DNA from: DASQUK01 sp963813485
GTDB lineage: Bacteria > Actinomycetota > Acidimicrobiia > Acidimicrobiales > VFJN01
Length of the DNA: 64,000 nucleotides
Direction: 5' to 3'
Assembly (NCBI GenBank): GCA_963813485.1
Contig: CAWEZE010000027.1
Span: 1 to 64,000, forward strand
Part shown: positions 15,947-24,723 of the stretch, piece by piece
How the letters are laid out: every line of letters begins with the position of its first letter
Numbering within the stretch: position 1 is the first letter of the stretch
Position numbers and translations under genes: made by a program
Notes under the pieces: generated by a model
Databases searched by the model: none
What the model was told of the DNA's origin: nothing
Seen by the model: only the letters and a program-made list of their open reading frames with translations

Positions 15947-16804
15947 TCAGCCGATAGCGACGGCGGCCGCTGCCCGAAGGTGGGCCGTGAGCTCGTTCAG
16001 TGAGGTGCGGGCGTTGAGCCCGCTGGTCGACGGCATGACGTACACGGGCACTCCGGCCAAGCCCTCGGGTTGCGGACCCGGCTGCGCCCGCCGGTCCACG
16101 GCCGCTCGCCATCCGGCCAACCCGACGAAGCAGACGCCGCCCGGTCGGAGCCAGCGCACGAGCCGCTCGACGCGGGCCAGCCCGGTCCGGTACTCCGCGG
16201 TCGTCAGCTCGTCGGCGGCCACCGTGGCCCGTTTGACGAGGTCGGTCATGCCGATGCCGTGATGGCGGAGCGCGTGGTCGGGATCGCGGTCGACCGTCAC
16301 GAGCCCGGCCGTCAGCGCCGCAGGCCAGAACCGGTTCCCGGGCCGGGCGAAGCCCACCCCGGCGTCGGCGGCGTAGAGGCTCGGGTTGAGCCCGCAGATC
16401 AGCAGGCGCATGCCCGACCCCACGGTGTCGGGAAGCGTCCGGGCCCGCCGCGCCCGGGCCACCACCTCGCCCTGCGCCGACGCCCGGTCGGTGGCCACCA
16501 GGCCGAGTTCGTCGGGCTCGAAGCCGGCACCGACGAGCAGATCGTGCAGCCGGTCGTCGTCTGACCCGGACCGATCGCGTCTGTCAGTGGCGCAGACTGC
16601 GACCTGCAAGACGCCCCCGACCGGTAGAGCCCGGTGCAGCTCGGCGAGCGCCAAGGGCAGGCACTCGGGGGCCACGTCCTGGAGGCACCGTTCGCTGTGC
16701 TCGTCGGCGGGGTCGTCTGTGGCCCGGTCCACGCAGAGAGACGCTAGGGCGGATGTAGGCCGGGCCCCGAGGCAATACGGTCCGCCGAACAGAACCCGAG
16801 GCAT
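15947..16804 (-). CDS. mug: Mug/TDG-type mismatch-specific DNA glycosylase with N-terminal extra domain
   Basis: The C-terminal ~165 residues are a Mug/TDG uracil glycosylase: GLNPS with the catalytic Asn, GVGFARPGNRFWPAAL, DLVKRAT, and PSTSGLNAR matching the second Mug motif. It excises U or T opposite G in DNA. Ahead of it is a ~115-residue region (LPLALAELHRALPVGG) resembling the tail of a SAM-methyltransferase fold, as in other actinobacterial fusions, but short and probably truncated. The ATG at 16804 lies inside an inverted-repeat cluster, so the true start is uncertain and may be further downstream. Confidence 0.85.
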   Translation of the reverse strand: MPRVLFGGPYCLGARPTSALASLCVDRATDDPADEHSERCLQDVAPECLPLALAELHRALPVGGVLQVAVCATDRRDRSGSDDDRLHDLLVGAGFEPDELGLVATDRASAQGEVVARARRARTLPDTVGSGMRLLICGLNPSLYAADAGVGFARPGNRFWPAALTAGLVTVDRDPDHALRHHGIGMTDLVKRATVAADELTTAEYRTGLARVERLVRWLRPGGVCFVGLAGWRAAVDRRAQPGPQPEGLAGVPVYVMPSTSGLNARTSLNELTAHLRAAAAVAIG

Positions 16805-16878
16805 TGCGGTCCGGCCCCCGGTTGTCCTGCCCCCGGACCCCATTGCCTCAAGTCCGTGAGCGGACCGTATTGCCTCGG
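16767..16878. repeat. Nested inverted-repeat cluster of a 16-bp motif
   Basis: Four copies of GAGGCAATACGGTCCG or close variants lie in two orientations. Plus-strand copies are at 16767-16786 and 16796-16815, minus-strand copies at 16834-16849 and 16860-16878. The outer pair is a perfect 19-bp inverted repeat; the inner pair differs at two positions each. The cluster lies between the stop of the DUF6351 gene and the mug coding region and overlaps the annotated mug start. It may act as a terminator hairpin, operator array or small palindromic mobile repeat. Confidence 0.8.
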
Positions 16879-16903
16879 CGCGGACCGGCGGCGAGTCCCC
16901 GAA

Positions 16904-19384
16904 TCAGTGGGCCCGAGGCCTGCCGGCGTCGGGCTTGGCGTAGTCGCACACGCCGTCGGGGAAGATCTGCTCGAGGCGGGCCTTCTCGGCGGCGGTCGGC
17001 CGCCAGTCGCCATAGAGGCCCTTGCGGATCGCCCGGTCGACCGACTGCACCTGGCACTTCCACACGCCGCCCTCGTACGGCCCACCCGCCTGCCGCCGAG
17101 ACGACGAGTAGATCGGGAAGTGCTGGGTGCAGGCACCGCCCGGGCGATCGTCGAGCACGCCGTCCCAGACGCGCCGGCCCGAGGCGATGAGGTTGCCGTT
17201 CGTGTCGAAGCAGGAGTCGACCGCCCGCTCCGGCTTGTTGCGGGCCACGCTGCGCTCGGGGTGGGCCGCGATGTTCGCCATCCACTCGTCGATCACCTCG
17301 AACGCCAGCGGCGTCTGGTCGAACGCCCGGGCGGGCCGGGCGTCGGTGAACCAGATCACCTGGTTGGACGCGTCGCCGTCGGCGTTGAGCATGCGCTGGC
17401 GGGTGGCAAAGGACTGGTGCGAGTGGTGCATGTCCAGCTCGTCCTCGAGGTAGTGCCGCCAGTCGATGATCGGAATGTCGATGTCGCCCTGGAACTCCAT
17501 GCCCGACGTGTAGGCGGCCCGCATCGCGTCGGGGTTGCCCTCGCGCCGAAGTGCGGGCGTGGTGCCGCCGTCGGGGCTGAGGTTCATGTTGCGGGAGCTC
17601 CAGGGGTCGAAGTTCTGGGGGCTGAACGCCCCCTGGAACGGGAAGCCCTCGGGAACCATGTCCGCGGAGTTCTTCCAGCTCCCGACCTGCGCGTTCAGGT
17701 CCAGGAAGTCGGCGGGCGTGATCACGCCGTCGACCAACGCCTGCAGGCCGTACTGCACGCCGACGTTGTCCCACGGCACTCGAGCGAATCCGTCGTCGCC
17801 CCGCCCGTAGATGTTCACCGTGTCGCCCCAGTGGGTCCACTCGACCCCGGCGGTGCCCTGCGCCAGCTTGTCGATGTCGTTGACGTTGGTGAATGTCGGG
17901 TTGAGCGTCAACGGAGTGAGCCCGAACCAGCTGGCCCGGCATTCGGTGAGCGCGGGCGCCGGCGACGCGGGATCGCGGTCCATGACCTGGAAGCCGAGGA
18001 GGCCGTACAACCCGTAAAGACCGTTCCACTGGTCGATCTCGCCCTGGGAGAGGTTCTTCGGCGAGTTGGTGGCGTTGAGCCCCATGACGGCCTGGCGGAC
18101 CTCCGGGTCCTTCCAGCGGGGGTTGGCGCGCCCGCTCACGTCGAAGTAGTGCTCCAGCAGCTCACAGTCGCCGACGTGGATCGTCTGGGTGACCATGTCT
18201 GAGTAGGAGTACTGGGGGATGGCGGCGTCGATCAGCCCCGGATGGTTCTGGGCATAGACGTACTGCTGGATGGCGCCGCCCGATCCGCCTACGGCCACGG
18301 TGTAGTCGGGCACGCCGTGGCCCTCGACGGTGTGCTCCTTCAGCATGAGCGCGGTCTCGCCCCCGACTTGCAGGTTGTAGTGCGTGCTGGTGCGAGTGCC
18401 GCTCGACCACATCACGCCGTAGCCCTTGCCGAGGAGGTCGGTCGGCAGCATCGACCCGGTGCTGGTAGTGCCCTGGAAGTGGCCGATGCCCACGCCTCCG
18501 TCGAAGCTGAAGACCAGGCGACGGTTCCACAGCGAGTCGTCGGGCGCTGCCGGGTCCGCCTCACCGGCGGGGGCCAGCATGGCGACGCTGTAGATGAAGC
18601 GGTTGATGGTGCCGCGCTCCCAGCGGACGATGAACGGCGCCGTCTGGCCGTCGAGCGTCGTGACCGTGGCGATGTCGGCGGGCAGCGGTCCAGCGGGATC
18701 GTCGAGCCAGCGGAACTGCCCATCGGTGGTCCCGTACACGTAGCCGATGCTGGTGTCGGCGGCACAGTCCTTGCTCCAGCCGACGATCTGCGCCGCAGCG
18801 GTGGGGTAGCCCCGTCCGTCCTGCGGGTAGGCACCCTGCGCGTCCTCGGCGGCGACGGGAATGCCGATCCGATCCTGGTTGTCGACCAGCGGCTGCCCCA
18901 GCAGTGGCCGCCCGTCGAAGCGCGCGCGGGCGGTGGTGCAGACGAAGGGCTGCTGCTGCGGGCCCGAGAAGATCGGACCGCCGACAGGATGGTTGGTGAG
19001 CGTGAGCCGGGCCCGGGGGGCGCGGCGCTTACCGTCCTCGGCGCTGACCGTGAGCGAGTTGTCGCCGTTCTCGAGCCCCTCGACCAGCCCGACCAGTGTG
19101 CGGCCGGCGCCGGCGCTGAATGCGGCGGTGACATCGCTGTTGCCGAGCTTGACGATCACGTCGGCGGGCGCCACCTTGCGCGGCACCACGATCTGCACCA
19201 GGGCATCCCCACCGGACACCTGATCGGCGCGTCCCGACAACACCGTGATCTCGAACCGATTCGGGTTGTGGCCCCGGGATGCGGTCGCCGACCCGGTCGT
19301 CGCGCCGGCCGGCACCACGGTGGCGGCCGCGACGGCGATGACCAAGGCTGCGAGCGCGATTGCGCCTGCCTTGAATCCCCGCAT
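16904..19384 (-). CDS. Secreted DUF6351-like alpha/beta-hydrolase-type protein
   Basis: This 826-residue protein has a signal peptide (about residues 1-27, cut after PAGA) and then a beta-rich domain (ITVLSGRADQVSGGDALV). The middle contains VAVGGSGGA (about 363-371), which fits a nucleophile elbow. The layout matches the actinobacterial DUF6351 family, which is distantly like tannase or poly-hydroxybutyrate oligomer hydrolases; enzymatic activity is inference. It should act outside the cell. GGGGGAG provides a ribosome site 5 bases ahead of the ATG. An SDR gene lies 42 bases upstream on the same strand. Confidence 0.78.
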   Translation of the reverse strand: MRGFKAGAIALAALVIAVAAATVVPAGATTGSATASRGHNPNRFEITVLSGRADQVSGGDALVQIVVPRKVAPADVIVKLGNSDVTAAFSAGAGRTLVGLVEGLENGDNSLTVSAEDGKRRAPRARLTLTNHPVGGPIFSGPQQQPFVCTTARARFDGRPLLGQPLVDNQDRIGIPVAAEDAQGAYPQDGRGYPTAAAQIVGWSKDCAADTSIGYVYGTTDGQFRWLDDPAGPLPADIATVTTLDGQTAPFIVRWERGTINRFIYSVAMLAPAGEADPAAPDDSLWNRRLVFSFDGGVGIGHFQGTTSTGSMLPTDLLGKGYGVMWSSGTRTSTHYNLQVGGETALMLKEHTVEGHGVPDYTVAVGGSGGAIQQYVYAQNHPGLIDAAIPQYSYSDMVTQTIHVGDCELLEHYFDVSGRANPRWKDPEVRQAVMGLNATNSPKNLSQGEIDQWNGLYGLYGLLGFQVMDRDPASPAPALTECRASWFGLTPLTLNPTFTNVNDIDKLAQGTAGVEWTHWGDTVNIYGRGDDGFARVPWDNVGVQYGLQALVDGVITPADFLDLNAQVGSWKNSADMVPEGFPFQGAFSPQNFDPWSSRNMNLSPDGGTTPALRREGNPDAMRAAYTSGMEFQGDIDIPIIDWRHYLEDELDMHHSHQSFATRQRMLNADGDASNQVIWFTDARPARAFDQTPLAFEVIDEWMANIAAHPERSVARNKPERAVDSCFDTNGNLIASGRRVWDGVLDDRPGGACTQHFPIYSSSRRQAGGPYEGGVWKCQVQSVDRAIRKGLYGDWRPTAAEKARLEQIFPDGVCDYAKPDAGRPRAH

Positions 19385-19426
19385 CTGCTCTCCCCCTACT
19401 GACGGATGCGTCAGAAAGCGACGGTA

Positions 19427-20296
19427 TCAGTCCCCGCGTGGCGGAGCCTCGGTGCCGACCCGGCGGGCCCCCGACATCAGGGCCGCGCTGAGCCGGCGCA
19501 TACCGGCCAGCCAGCGGTCCCGGTCCGCAGCCCGGCGCTGTTCGTACGTGGCCACCGCGGGGTGGGGGAGGATCAGGAAGCGCTCGTCACGGATGCCGGC
19601 AACCACGCTGTCCGCCACCCGCTCGGGGGACAGGATGCCCGCCACGGCGGCGGCCTGGGCCTCGGGACGCGGGGCGCCGAGATCCTCGGAGCTCCCGGCG
19701 TCCTCGACTGCGGAGCCTGCGCCGCCCCGCAGCATGGCGGTGTCGACCGCCATCGGGCACACGCACGACACCTTGATGCCCAGGTCGCCGTAGGTGATGG
19801 CCAGCCACTCGGCGAGTGCCACCGCCGCATGCTTGGTGACGGAGTACGGGGCGTCACCGGGCTGGCTCAGCAGCCCGGCCGCGGATGCCGTCGACAGCAG
19901 GTAGCCACCGCCGCGTTCGAGCATGAGGGGGATCATCACGCGGGCCGCGTACAGGTGGGCGAGAACGTTGACCGACCAGACCGACTCCCACACGGTGTCG
20001 GGCGCCTCGATGCCGCCGAAGCCGAGGATGCCCGCGTTGGAGGCAAAGAGGTCGATGGGGCCGATCTCGGCCTCGGTGCGCTCCACGACCGCCTCGATGT
20101 CGGCCTCCACGGTGACGTCGGCGGTGAGCGCCGTTCCCCGGGTCCCGAGCGTCTCTGCGGTGGCCAGCGCGCCGTCGGCGTCCTTGTCCACGAGCACCAC
20201 CGCCCTTGCGCCCTCGGCGGCGAAGCGCTGGCACAGTGCCTGACCGATCCCGCTCGCGGCGCCGGTCACGACGCAGATCCGGTCACGCAGCTCCAT
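19427..20296 (-). CDS. SDR family NAD(P)-dependent oxidoreductase
   Basis: The 289-residue classical short-chain dehydrogenase has the cofactor motif TGAASGIG (11-18), NAG at 87-89, the catalytic Ser near 138 and YSVTK with Tyr151 and Lys155. The C-terminal ~60 residues are longer than in FabG-type enzymes. GGAAGGG sits upstream of the ATG. It lies between a secreted DUF6351 protein and an LLM gene, all on the minus strand, and may share their transcript. The substrate is unknown. Confidence 0.87.
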   Translation of the reverse strand: MELRDRICVVTGAASGIGQALCQRFAAEGARAVVLVDKDADGALATAETLGTRGTALTADVTVEADIEAVVERTEAEIGPIDLFASNAGILGFGGIEAPDTVWESVWSVNVLAHLYAARVMIPLMLERGGGYLLSTASAAGLLSQPGDAPYSVTKHAAVALAEWLAITYGDLGIKVSCVCPMAVDTAMLRGGAGSAVEDAGSSEDLGAPRPEAQAAAVAGILSPERVADSVVAGIRDERFLILPHPAVATYEQRRAADRDRWLAGMRRLSAALMSGARRVGTEAPPRGD

Positions 20297-20299
20297 GCA

Positions 20300-21317
20300 T
20301 CAACCCTTCCCGATGGCCGCCCGAATGGTGGCATCGGCCGAGGCTCGCCGGTCGCGCCCCCAGGGTAGGGGCATGAGGACCGGCACCTCGACGCCGGCGT
20401 CGACGTAGGACTGCATCGTGGCGTGGACCATGTCGGCGTCGCCCATGACGTCGATCGCGTCGACCATGCGTTCGCTCACTGCGCCCACGGCGCCCTCGCG
20501 GTCCCCGGCGGCGAACCGCTCCCGAATCTCGGCCACCTCGTCGGCGAACCCGGCCCGTGCGAAGTTGCGGGCGTAGCTGTCCACCACGGCATACGAGTAC
20601 AGGTCGCGCCGCGCGAGCTCGATGGCCTCGTCGCGCTCGCACACGCCTGCGTGCACGTAGGCGTAGATGGCGCACGTGCCCTCCGCTCCCCCGCCGCTCG
20701 GGCCGCGCCACCCTTGCGCACCTGCTCGACCGACCAGGGAACGTGGGAGGCCGGGAGGTAGTTGAGCAGCACCCCGTCGGCCACCTCACCGGCCAGGCGC
20801 AACATCGCCGGGTTGAGTGCGCCGATCACGATCTTCGGGGGTGCGGGCCGCCCGATCGGACCCCGAGCCGGAAGCCCTTGACCTGGTAGAAGTCGCCGGC
20901 GAAATCGACCTTTTCACCGGACAGGCAGGCGCGGAGCAGGGTGACGTACTCGCGCACCCGAGCCACCGGCCGGTCACCGTAGGGGACACTGTGCCAACGC
21001 TGCGTGACCACGGGCGACGAGATGCCGATGCCGAGCAGGACATCCCGCTCCGGCCCCAGGGCCTGCAGGGTGGCTCCGGCCATCGCCACCACCATGGGCG
21101 TGCGCAGCTGGAGGGCCAGGACGCCGGTCCCGAGATCGAGGCTCGGGGCGGCGGTGCGGACGGCGCCGAGCAGCGAGAACGCTTCGGGCCCGGTGGTTTC
21201 GGCGGTCCAGAAGCTCCGGTAACCGAGCTCGGCGGCCGTCCGTGCGGTCGAGACCGCCAGGTCGGGGCCCAAGCTCATGAGCGATGCGAAGGTGACACCG
21301 GCCTCGTCCATTCCCAT
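20300..21317 (-). pseudogene. LLM-class (F420-type) oxidoreductase with two frameshifts
   Basis: Three overlapping frames together spell one LLM protein. The first gives MGMDEAGVTFASLMSLG to GFRLGVRSG (21317 to about 20850). The second gives KIVIGALNPAMLRLAGEVADG to VRKGGAARA (to about 20690). The third gives GTCAIYAYVHAGVCERDEA to the end (IRAAIGKG). Both joins need one missing base: the first lies within 20837-20856, the second at a run of five C (20688-20692). All conserved blocks are present and in order, so it was intact until very recently or is intact and mis-sequenced. A TAGGTT box is 9 bases before the ATG. It lies 3 bases ahead of the SDR gene. Confidence 0.85.
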
Positions 21318-21363
21318 GGCCGGCCCAACCTAGTAGCCGCCGCGCGCCGGCCGTGTGGGCACA

Positions 21364-21369
21364 TACCAT
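21364..21369 (+). promoter_or_regulatory. -10 box TACCAT of yceH (leaderless type)
   Basis: TACCAT ends 9 bases before ATG 21379, with no ribosome site in the interval. Confidence 0.45.
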
Positions 21370-21378
21370 CGACCCCCT

Positions 21379-22257
21379 ATGGATCTGACGGAGGCCGAGG
21401 GGCGCGTGCTCGGATGCCTCATCGAGCGGGAGGCGGTCGCCCCCGAGGCGTACCCGGTCACGCTCAACGACCTGCGCCTTGCCTGCAACCAGACCAGCGG
21501 ACGGATTCCTGTGGTCGCCTACGACGACCGCACGGTCGAGGACACACTGCTGGCGCTCAAGTCCAAGGGTCTGGCGCGGTTCGTTCTGGCGCGCGCCCCG
21601 GGGGAGCGGACCACCCGTTACCGGCACCGCGCCGACGAGCGCTGGCGCCTGGGACGGGGGGATCTGGCGGTGCTGGCGACCCTGCTGCTGCACGGCGTCC
21701 AGACCGTGTCCGAGGTGCGGGAGCGAGCCCGGCGGCTGGCGCCGTTCGCCGACCCGGCCGACGTCGACGCCGTGCTCGACATGCTGGCCGCCCGGACCCC
21801 GACGCCGTTCGCAGCCCGCCTGGAGGGCGACGGGGCGGGCGGGGAGACCCGGTGGGTCGAGGTCCTCACCGCGCCCTTCCCGCGGCTGCGCACCGGCGAG
21901 TCTGGGGTCGGCAGCGTGCCGGTCGAAGGCGTGCCGCCGTCGTATGCCGACCTGTCCACCCGGGTCGCTGAGCTGGAGAAGCGTTTGGCGGATGTCCTCG
22001 AGCGACCGAGCACGTCAACCCCCCCGGGCGCGGATCCACCCCAGGCGCCCGATGGCCGTCCGGCCTACCGCTCGAGCGACTGGCGCGCCGATCCGGCGCT
22101 GCCCCCACCGCCCCCGCCACCGGGGGTGGGCGGCAACCACCTGGCCACCCTTCCCCAGCTCACCGTGGCCGAGGACAGCGCCGGCCTCGAGGAGCGCATA
22201 CGCGACATCGAGCGCCGCCTGACGCGCATCGAGGCCGAGCTGGCGGCCCTGCGCTAG
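21379..22257 (+). CDS. YceH family protein (DUF480)
   Basis: The 292-residue protein opens with the DUF480 signature (LTEAEGRVLGCLIEREAVAPEAYP, then LNDLRLACNQTSGR), a tandem winged-helix fold. After residue ~175 comes a Pro-rich linker, a stretch of nine prolines interrupted once, and a C-terminal coiled coil (LEERIRDIERRLTRIEAELAALR). YceH proteins are of unknown function; some are linked to DNA binding or cell-envelope stress. The appended coiled coil is a lineage-specific extension. Confidence 0.85.
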   Translation: MDLTEAEGRVLGCLIEREAVAPEAYPVTLNDLRLACNQTSGRIPVVAYDDRTVEDTLLALKSKGLARFVLARAPGERTTRYRHRADERWRLGRGDLAVLATLLLHGVQTVSEVRERARRLAPFADPADVDAVLDMLAARTPTPFAARLEGDGAGGETRWVEVLTAPFPRLRTGESGVGSVPVEGVPPSYADLSTRVAELEKRLADVLERPSTSTPPGADPPQAPDGRPAYRSSDWRADPALPPPPPPPGVGGNHLATLPQLTVAEDSAGLEERIRDIERRLTRIEAELAALR

Positions 22258-22344
22258 TGGATCGTCGCCGACGGCGGCTTCGCGAACCCTCTCCCGTGTG
22301 ACCGATTCACCGCTCGCTGTCGTCGCCGAGTGTCCAGTGACCGG

Positions 22345-22350
22345 TATGGT
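22345..22350 (+). promoter_or_regulatory. -10 box TATGGT (leaderless type)
   Basis: TATGGT ends 8 bases before ATG 22359 of the small hypothetical gene; the spacer GGGCGGCA is not a clear ribosome site. Confidence 0.45.
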
Positions 22351-22358
22351 GGGCGGCA

Positions 22359-22559
22359 ATGACCGAGACCCATACGCTCGATGAGGCGATCAGCGAGGCC
22401 TTGGCCGTGATCGACAAGGGCCTGGGCGATCTCCTCCACCGTGAGCTGGTGTCCTCAACCGAGGTGGCCGACCTGCTGCTCGACGTGCGGACGCTCCTCG
22501 CCAACCCCGGTTCGGGCAGCGACGAGCGGGACGACTTCGACGTCCCGGTGCCGGGCTGA
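22359..22559 (+). CDS. Small acidic hypothetical protein
   Basis: This 66-residue protein of no recognised family is mostly helical and acidic (ISEALAVIDKGLGDLLHRELV, VADLLLDVRTLL), with a disordered tail GSGSDERDDFDVPVPG. Codon use fits neighbours, it has its own promoter-like box, and a GC hairpin follows its stop, so I take it as a real gene. Confidence 0.6.
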   Translation: MTETHTLDEAISEALAVIDKGLGDLLHRELVSSTEVADLLLDVRTLLANPGSGSDERDDFDVPVPG

Positions 22560-22575
22560 GGGTTTCGCTACCCTG

Positions 22576-22610
22576 CGCCGCCGCGTGATGGCGGCGGTCT
22601 GACGACAGAC
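22576..22610 (+). terminator. Double-hairpin bidirectional terminator
   Basis: A 7-bp GC stem (CGCCGCC 22576-22582, GGCGGCG 22590-22596, loop GCGTGAT) is followed at once by a 5-bp stem (GTCTG 22597-22601, CAGAC 22606-22610, loop ACGA). It lies between two convergent genes. There is no T-run, as is common in high-GC actinobacteria. Confidence 0.55.
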
Positions 22611-22613
22611 TCT

Positions 22614-23213
22614 TCAGCGCTTCAGCGAGGTGTGCTTGAACTCGTTGAGCTCGGGGAACTCGGCCAACAGCGCCACCACGCGTTCGATGGTCCGGGTCGC
22701 CAGCTCGGCGTCGCCTCGGGGGCGCTCCATGAGCCGCACGAATACGGCCCCCTCGCCTTGGATGAAGGTCGGGACACCCCACACCTCGTGATCCTCGGCC
22801 GCGGCGGTGTGCTCGACGCGGACGCGCTCGAGCGGCTGTCCGCCGTCGATCTCCGCGAACACCTTGTCGGCATCGACGTCCGTACGGGCGAGTACGCCGC
22901 GCACCTCGTCGGGGTCCTCCAGGTGCTTGCCCTGGTCGTGCCGCAGTGCGAACAGTGCCTCGTGGGTATCGAGGAACCGGTCGGGGAACTGGTCCCGCAC
23001 CACCACGGCCGCCTGCATGGCTAGCAGCCCGGAGTCGTCCTGTGGACGGGTCCATATGTCAGGCTCGCCCTCGGCGACGTGGACCTGCGCCAATGAGAAC
23101 GGCACGAATCGGACGGTCCACGGGGCGCCGGCGCGGAGCGCCTCGATGATGTGCTCGTGCGCGTTGCGCGCGAACGGGCAGCGGTAGTCCCAAGTCACGG
23201 CGAAGTCGGTCAT
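22614..23213 (-). CDS. DsbA-family thioredoxin-like oxidoreductase
   Basis: The 199-residue protein starts TDFAVTWDYRCPFARNAHEH; the RCPFAR segment is a DsbA-like active-site position with a single Cys, so it resembles the FrnE/HCCA isomerase type rather than a CxxC thiol oxidase. The middle carries WGVPTFI with the cis-Pro, diagnostic of the thioredoxin fold. It has no signal peptide, so it is cytosolic. In a mycothiol organism it may use mycothiol as co-substrate (inference). An alternative ATG lies at 23246. Confidence 0.82.
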   Translation of the reverse strand: MTDFAVTWDYRCPFARNAHEHIIEALRAGAPWTVRFVPFSLAQVHVAEGEPDIWTRPQDDSGLLAMQAAVVVRDQFPDRFLDTHEALFALRHDQGKHLEDPDEVRGVLARTDVDADKVFAEIDGGQPLERVRVEHTAAAEDHEVWGVPTFIQGEGAVFVRLMERPRGDAELATRTIERVVALLAEFPELNEFKHTSLKR

Positions 23214-23242
23214 CGGGTGGGTCAACGGGTCGGCGCGCCAAC

Positions 23243-23800
23243 TCATTCCGGATGGGCGGAAGGAAGGGGCCACACGCGGCGCGCGAGGCGGGCGAGCACC
23301 ACGCCGAGGATCGCGCCCGCCACCACGTCCGAGGGGTGATGGATCTTCACGTACACGCGACTGCCGGCCACCACCGCACCGATCGCGTAGTAGAGCGGCC
23401 ACAGGGGGTCGCCCTGGCTCAGCACGCCGGCGGCGGTCATGGCCGCGGAGGCGTGGCCCGAGGGAAAGCTCGACGTGCGCGGGCGGCGCAGGCGCAGCGG
23501 CCGCGCCTGCTCCCAGGCTGGCCGGTGGCGCCTGAACAGGCTCTTCACGGGGCCGTTCACCAGCGCCGACTCCGCGCCGAGGATCGCGGCGACCCGCACG
23601 GCGTGGATGAGGCGGCGATCGGGGGCCAGCGCCCGACCGGTGTTGACCAGGTGCCACACGAGGCTGAAGTCACCGAGCTCCGAGGCGGCGTACATCAGCC
23701 GGTCCACGTGTGGGTGACCACGGAAGCGGTCGATGCGTTCGTCGATGGCGCCGTCGAAGCGGCCGATGGCCCGGGTGATGTCGTTGAGGGGGCCCGACAT
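23243..23800 (-). CDS. PAP2-family phosphatase
   Basis: The 185-residue membrane protein carries all three PAP2 motifs: KSLFRRHRP (C1), PSGHASAA (C2) and GSRVYVKIHHPSD (C3, with the catalytic His). Hydrophobic helices surround them. It would hydrolyse a lipid phosphate or polyprenyl diphosphate at the membrane. ATG 23800 is chosen since the domain begins at once; the frame upstream belongs to the opposite-frame shadow of the nuclease gene. Confidence 0.87.
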   Translation of the reverse strand: MSGPLNDITRAIGRFDGAIDERIDRFRGHPHVDRLMYAASELGDFSLVWHLVNTGRALAPDRRLIHAVRVAAILGAESALVNGPVKSLFRRHRPAWEQARPLRLRRPRTSSFPSGHASAAMTAAGVLSQGDPLWPLYYAIGAVVAGSRVYVKIHHPSDVVAGAILGVVLARLARRVWPLPSAHPE

Positions 23801-23816
23801 CGGGACAGTCGCCGCG

Positions 23817-24659
23817 TCAGGCGAGCTCGAGTGCCGGCTGCGGCTCCGCCTCGGCCTCCGTGCGCTCGTCCAGGGCCCGGGCGGCGGCGGGGTCGCCGCC
23901 GAAGGCCGGGCAGTAGGCCCGGAAGGAGCACCACTCGCACAGCCGGGAGGGCTGGGGCCGGAAGTCCTCGCGATCGCAGGCGCGCTCGACCGCCTGCCAC
24001 ACGGCTCCGAGCGTGCGCCGGGTGCCGCGGGTCGAGCGATCGCTCGGCTCGGTGATGATGGCCAGCGGGTCGCGCAGGAACAGCAGCTGCACCCGGGTCG
24101 GTCGCCGGCCCAGCAGCTCCTCGCACAGCAGCGAGTAGATGTGGACGCCGGAGAGGCGTTTGCGCTCGTACTGGGTCGATGGCGCAGCACCGGTCTTGTA
24201 GTCGGTGACCACGAGGCCGCCGTCGGCGTCGAGCTCGAGGCGGTCGATGATCCCCCGCAGGGGCAGGCCGTCGACCTCGGCGGTGAGCATCAGCTCGAGG
24301 CCGATCGCTCGCACGGTGCGAGGATCCTCGAGGCGGAAATAGTTGCGCACCAGCTGCGCAGCCTCGTTGTGGAACGCGACCTCGTCGTCGCCGCTCAGCT
24401 CGAGACCGACGTATTCGGGGTCGTCGCGCAGCTCGACGGTGGCGTCGGCCAGGCAGGCCAGCGCAGCGTCGACCGTGCGCCCGGCGGGCGGCAACAGGTG
24501 GAGGCGCTCGAGGGCGGCGTGGACCAGCGTGCCCCGGGTGGCCGCCGGCGACGGAGGTTCGGGCAGCCGGTCGATCACCGAGAACCGGAAGGCGAGCGCG
24601 CAGTCGGTGAACGACGAAACCTTCGACGGGCTCAGCGATCGAGGCACCGGAAACGCCAT
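23817..24659 (-). CDS. RecB-like PD-(D/E)XK nuclease with Fe-S cysteines
   Basis: The 280-residue protein starts LSPSKVSSFTDC, as in the AddB/RecB nuclease family. It has a His motif RGTLVHAALERL, the nuclease core GIIDRLELD and VVTDYKTG, and a C-terminal CEWCSFRAYC triple cysteine that pairs with the N-terminal Cys to bind a 4Fe-4S cluster. No helicase is attached, so it is a stand-alone exonuclease of the Cas4/RecB-like type, probably for DNA repair. No cas gene lies nearby. Confidence 0.87.
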   Translation of the reverse strand: MAFPVPRSLSPSKVSSFTDCALAFRFSVIDRLPEPPSPAATRGTLVHAALERLHLLPPAGRTVDAALACLADATVELRDDPEYVGLELSGDDEVAFHNEAAQLVRNYFRLEDPRTVRAIGLELMLTAEVDGLPLRGIIDRLELDADGGLVVTDYKTGAAPSTQYERKRLSGVHIYSLLCEELLGRRPTRVQLLFLRDPLAIITEPSDRSTRGTRRTLGAVWQAVERACDREDFRPQPSRLCEWCSFRAYCPAFGGDPAAARALDERTEAEAEPQPALELA

Positions 24660-24666
24660 GCCGCTG

Positions 24667-24672
24667 ACAGTA
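24667..24672 (-). promoter_or_regulatory. -10 box TACTGT of the RecB-like gene (leaderless type)
   Basis: Minus-strand TACTGT ends 7 bases before the ATG at 24659. Confidence 0.5.
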
Positions 24673-24723
24673 GGCGCGGGGTGTGACACCAACGGCGGAC
24701 CCTCACGGCGCGGTGCGATCACC

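Noticed and set aside
22576..22610. Riboswitch or attenuator at the double hairpin
   Set aside because: It lies after a stop codon between convergent genes, so a terminator is the simpler reading.
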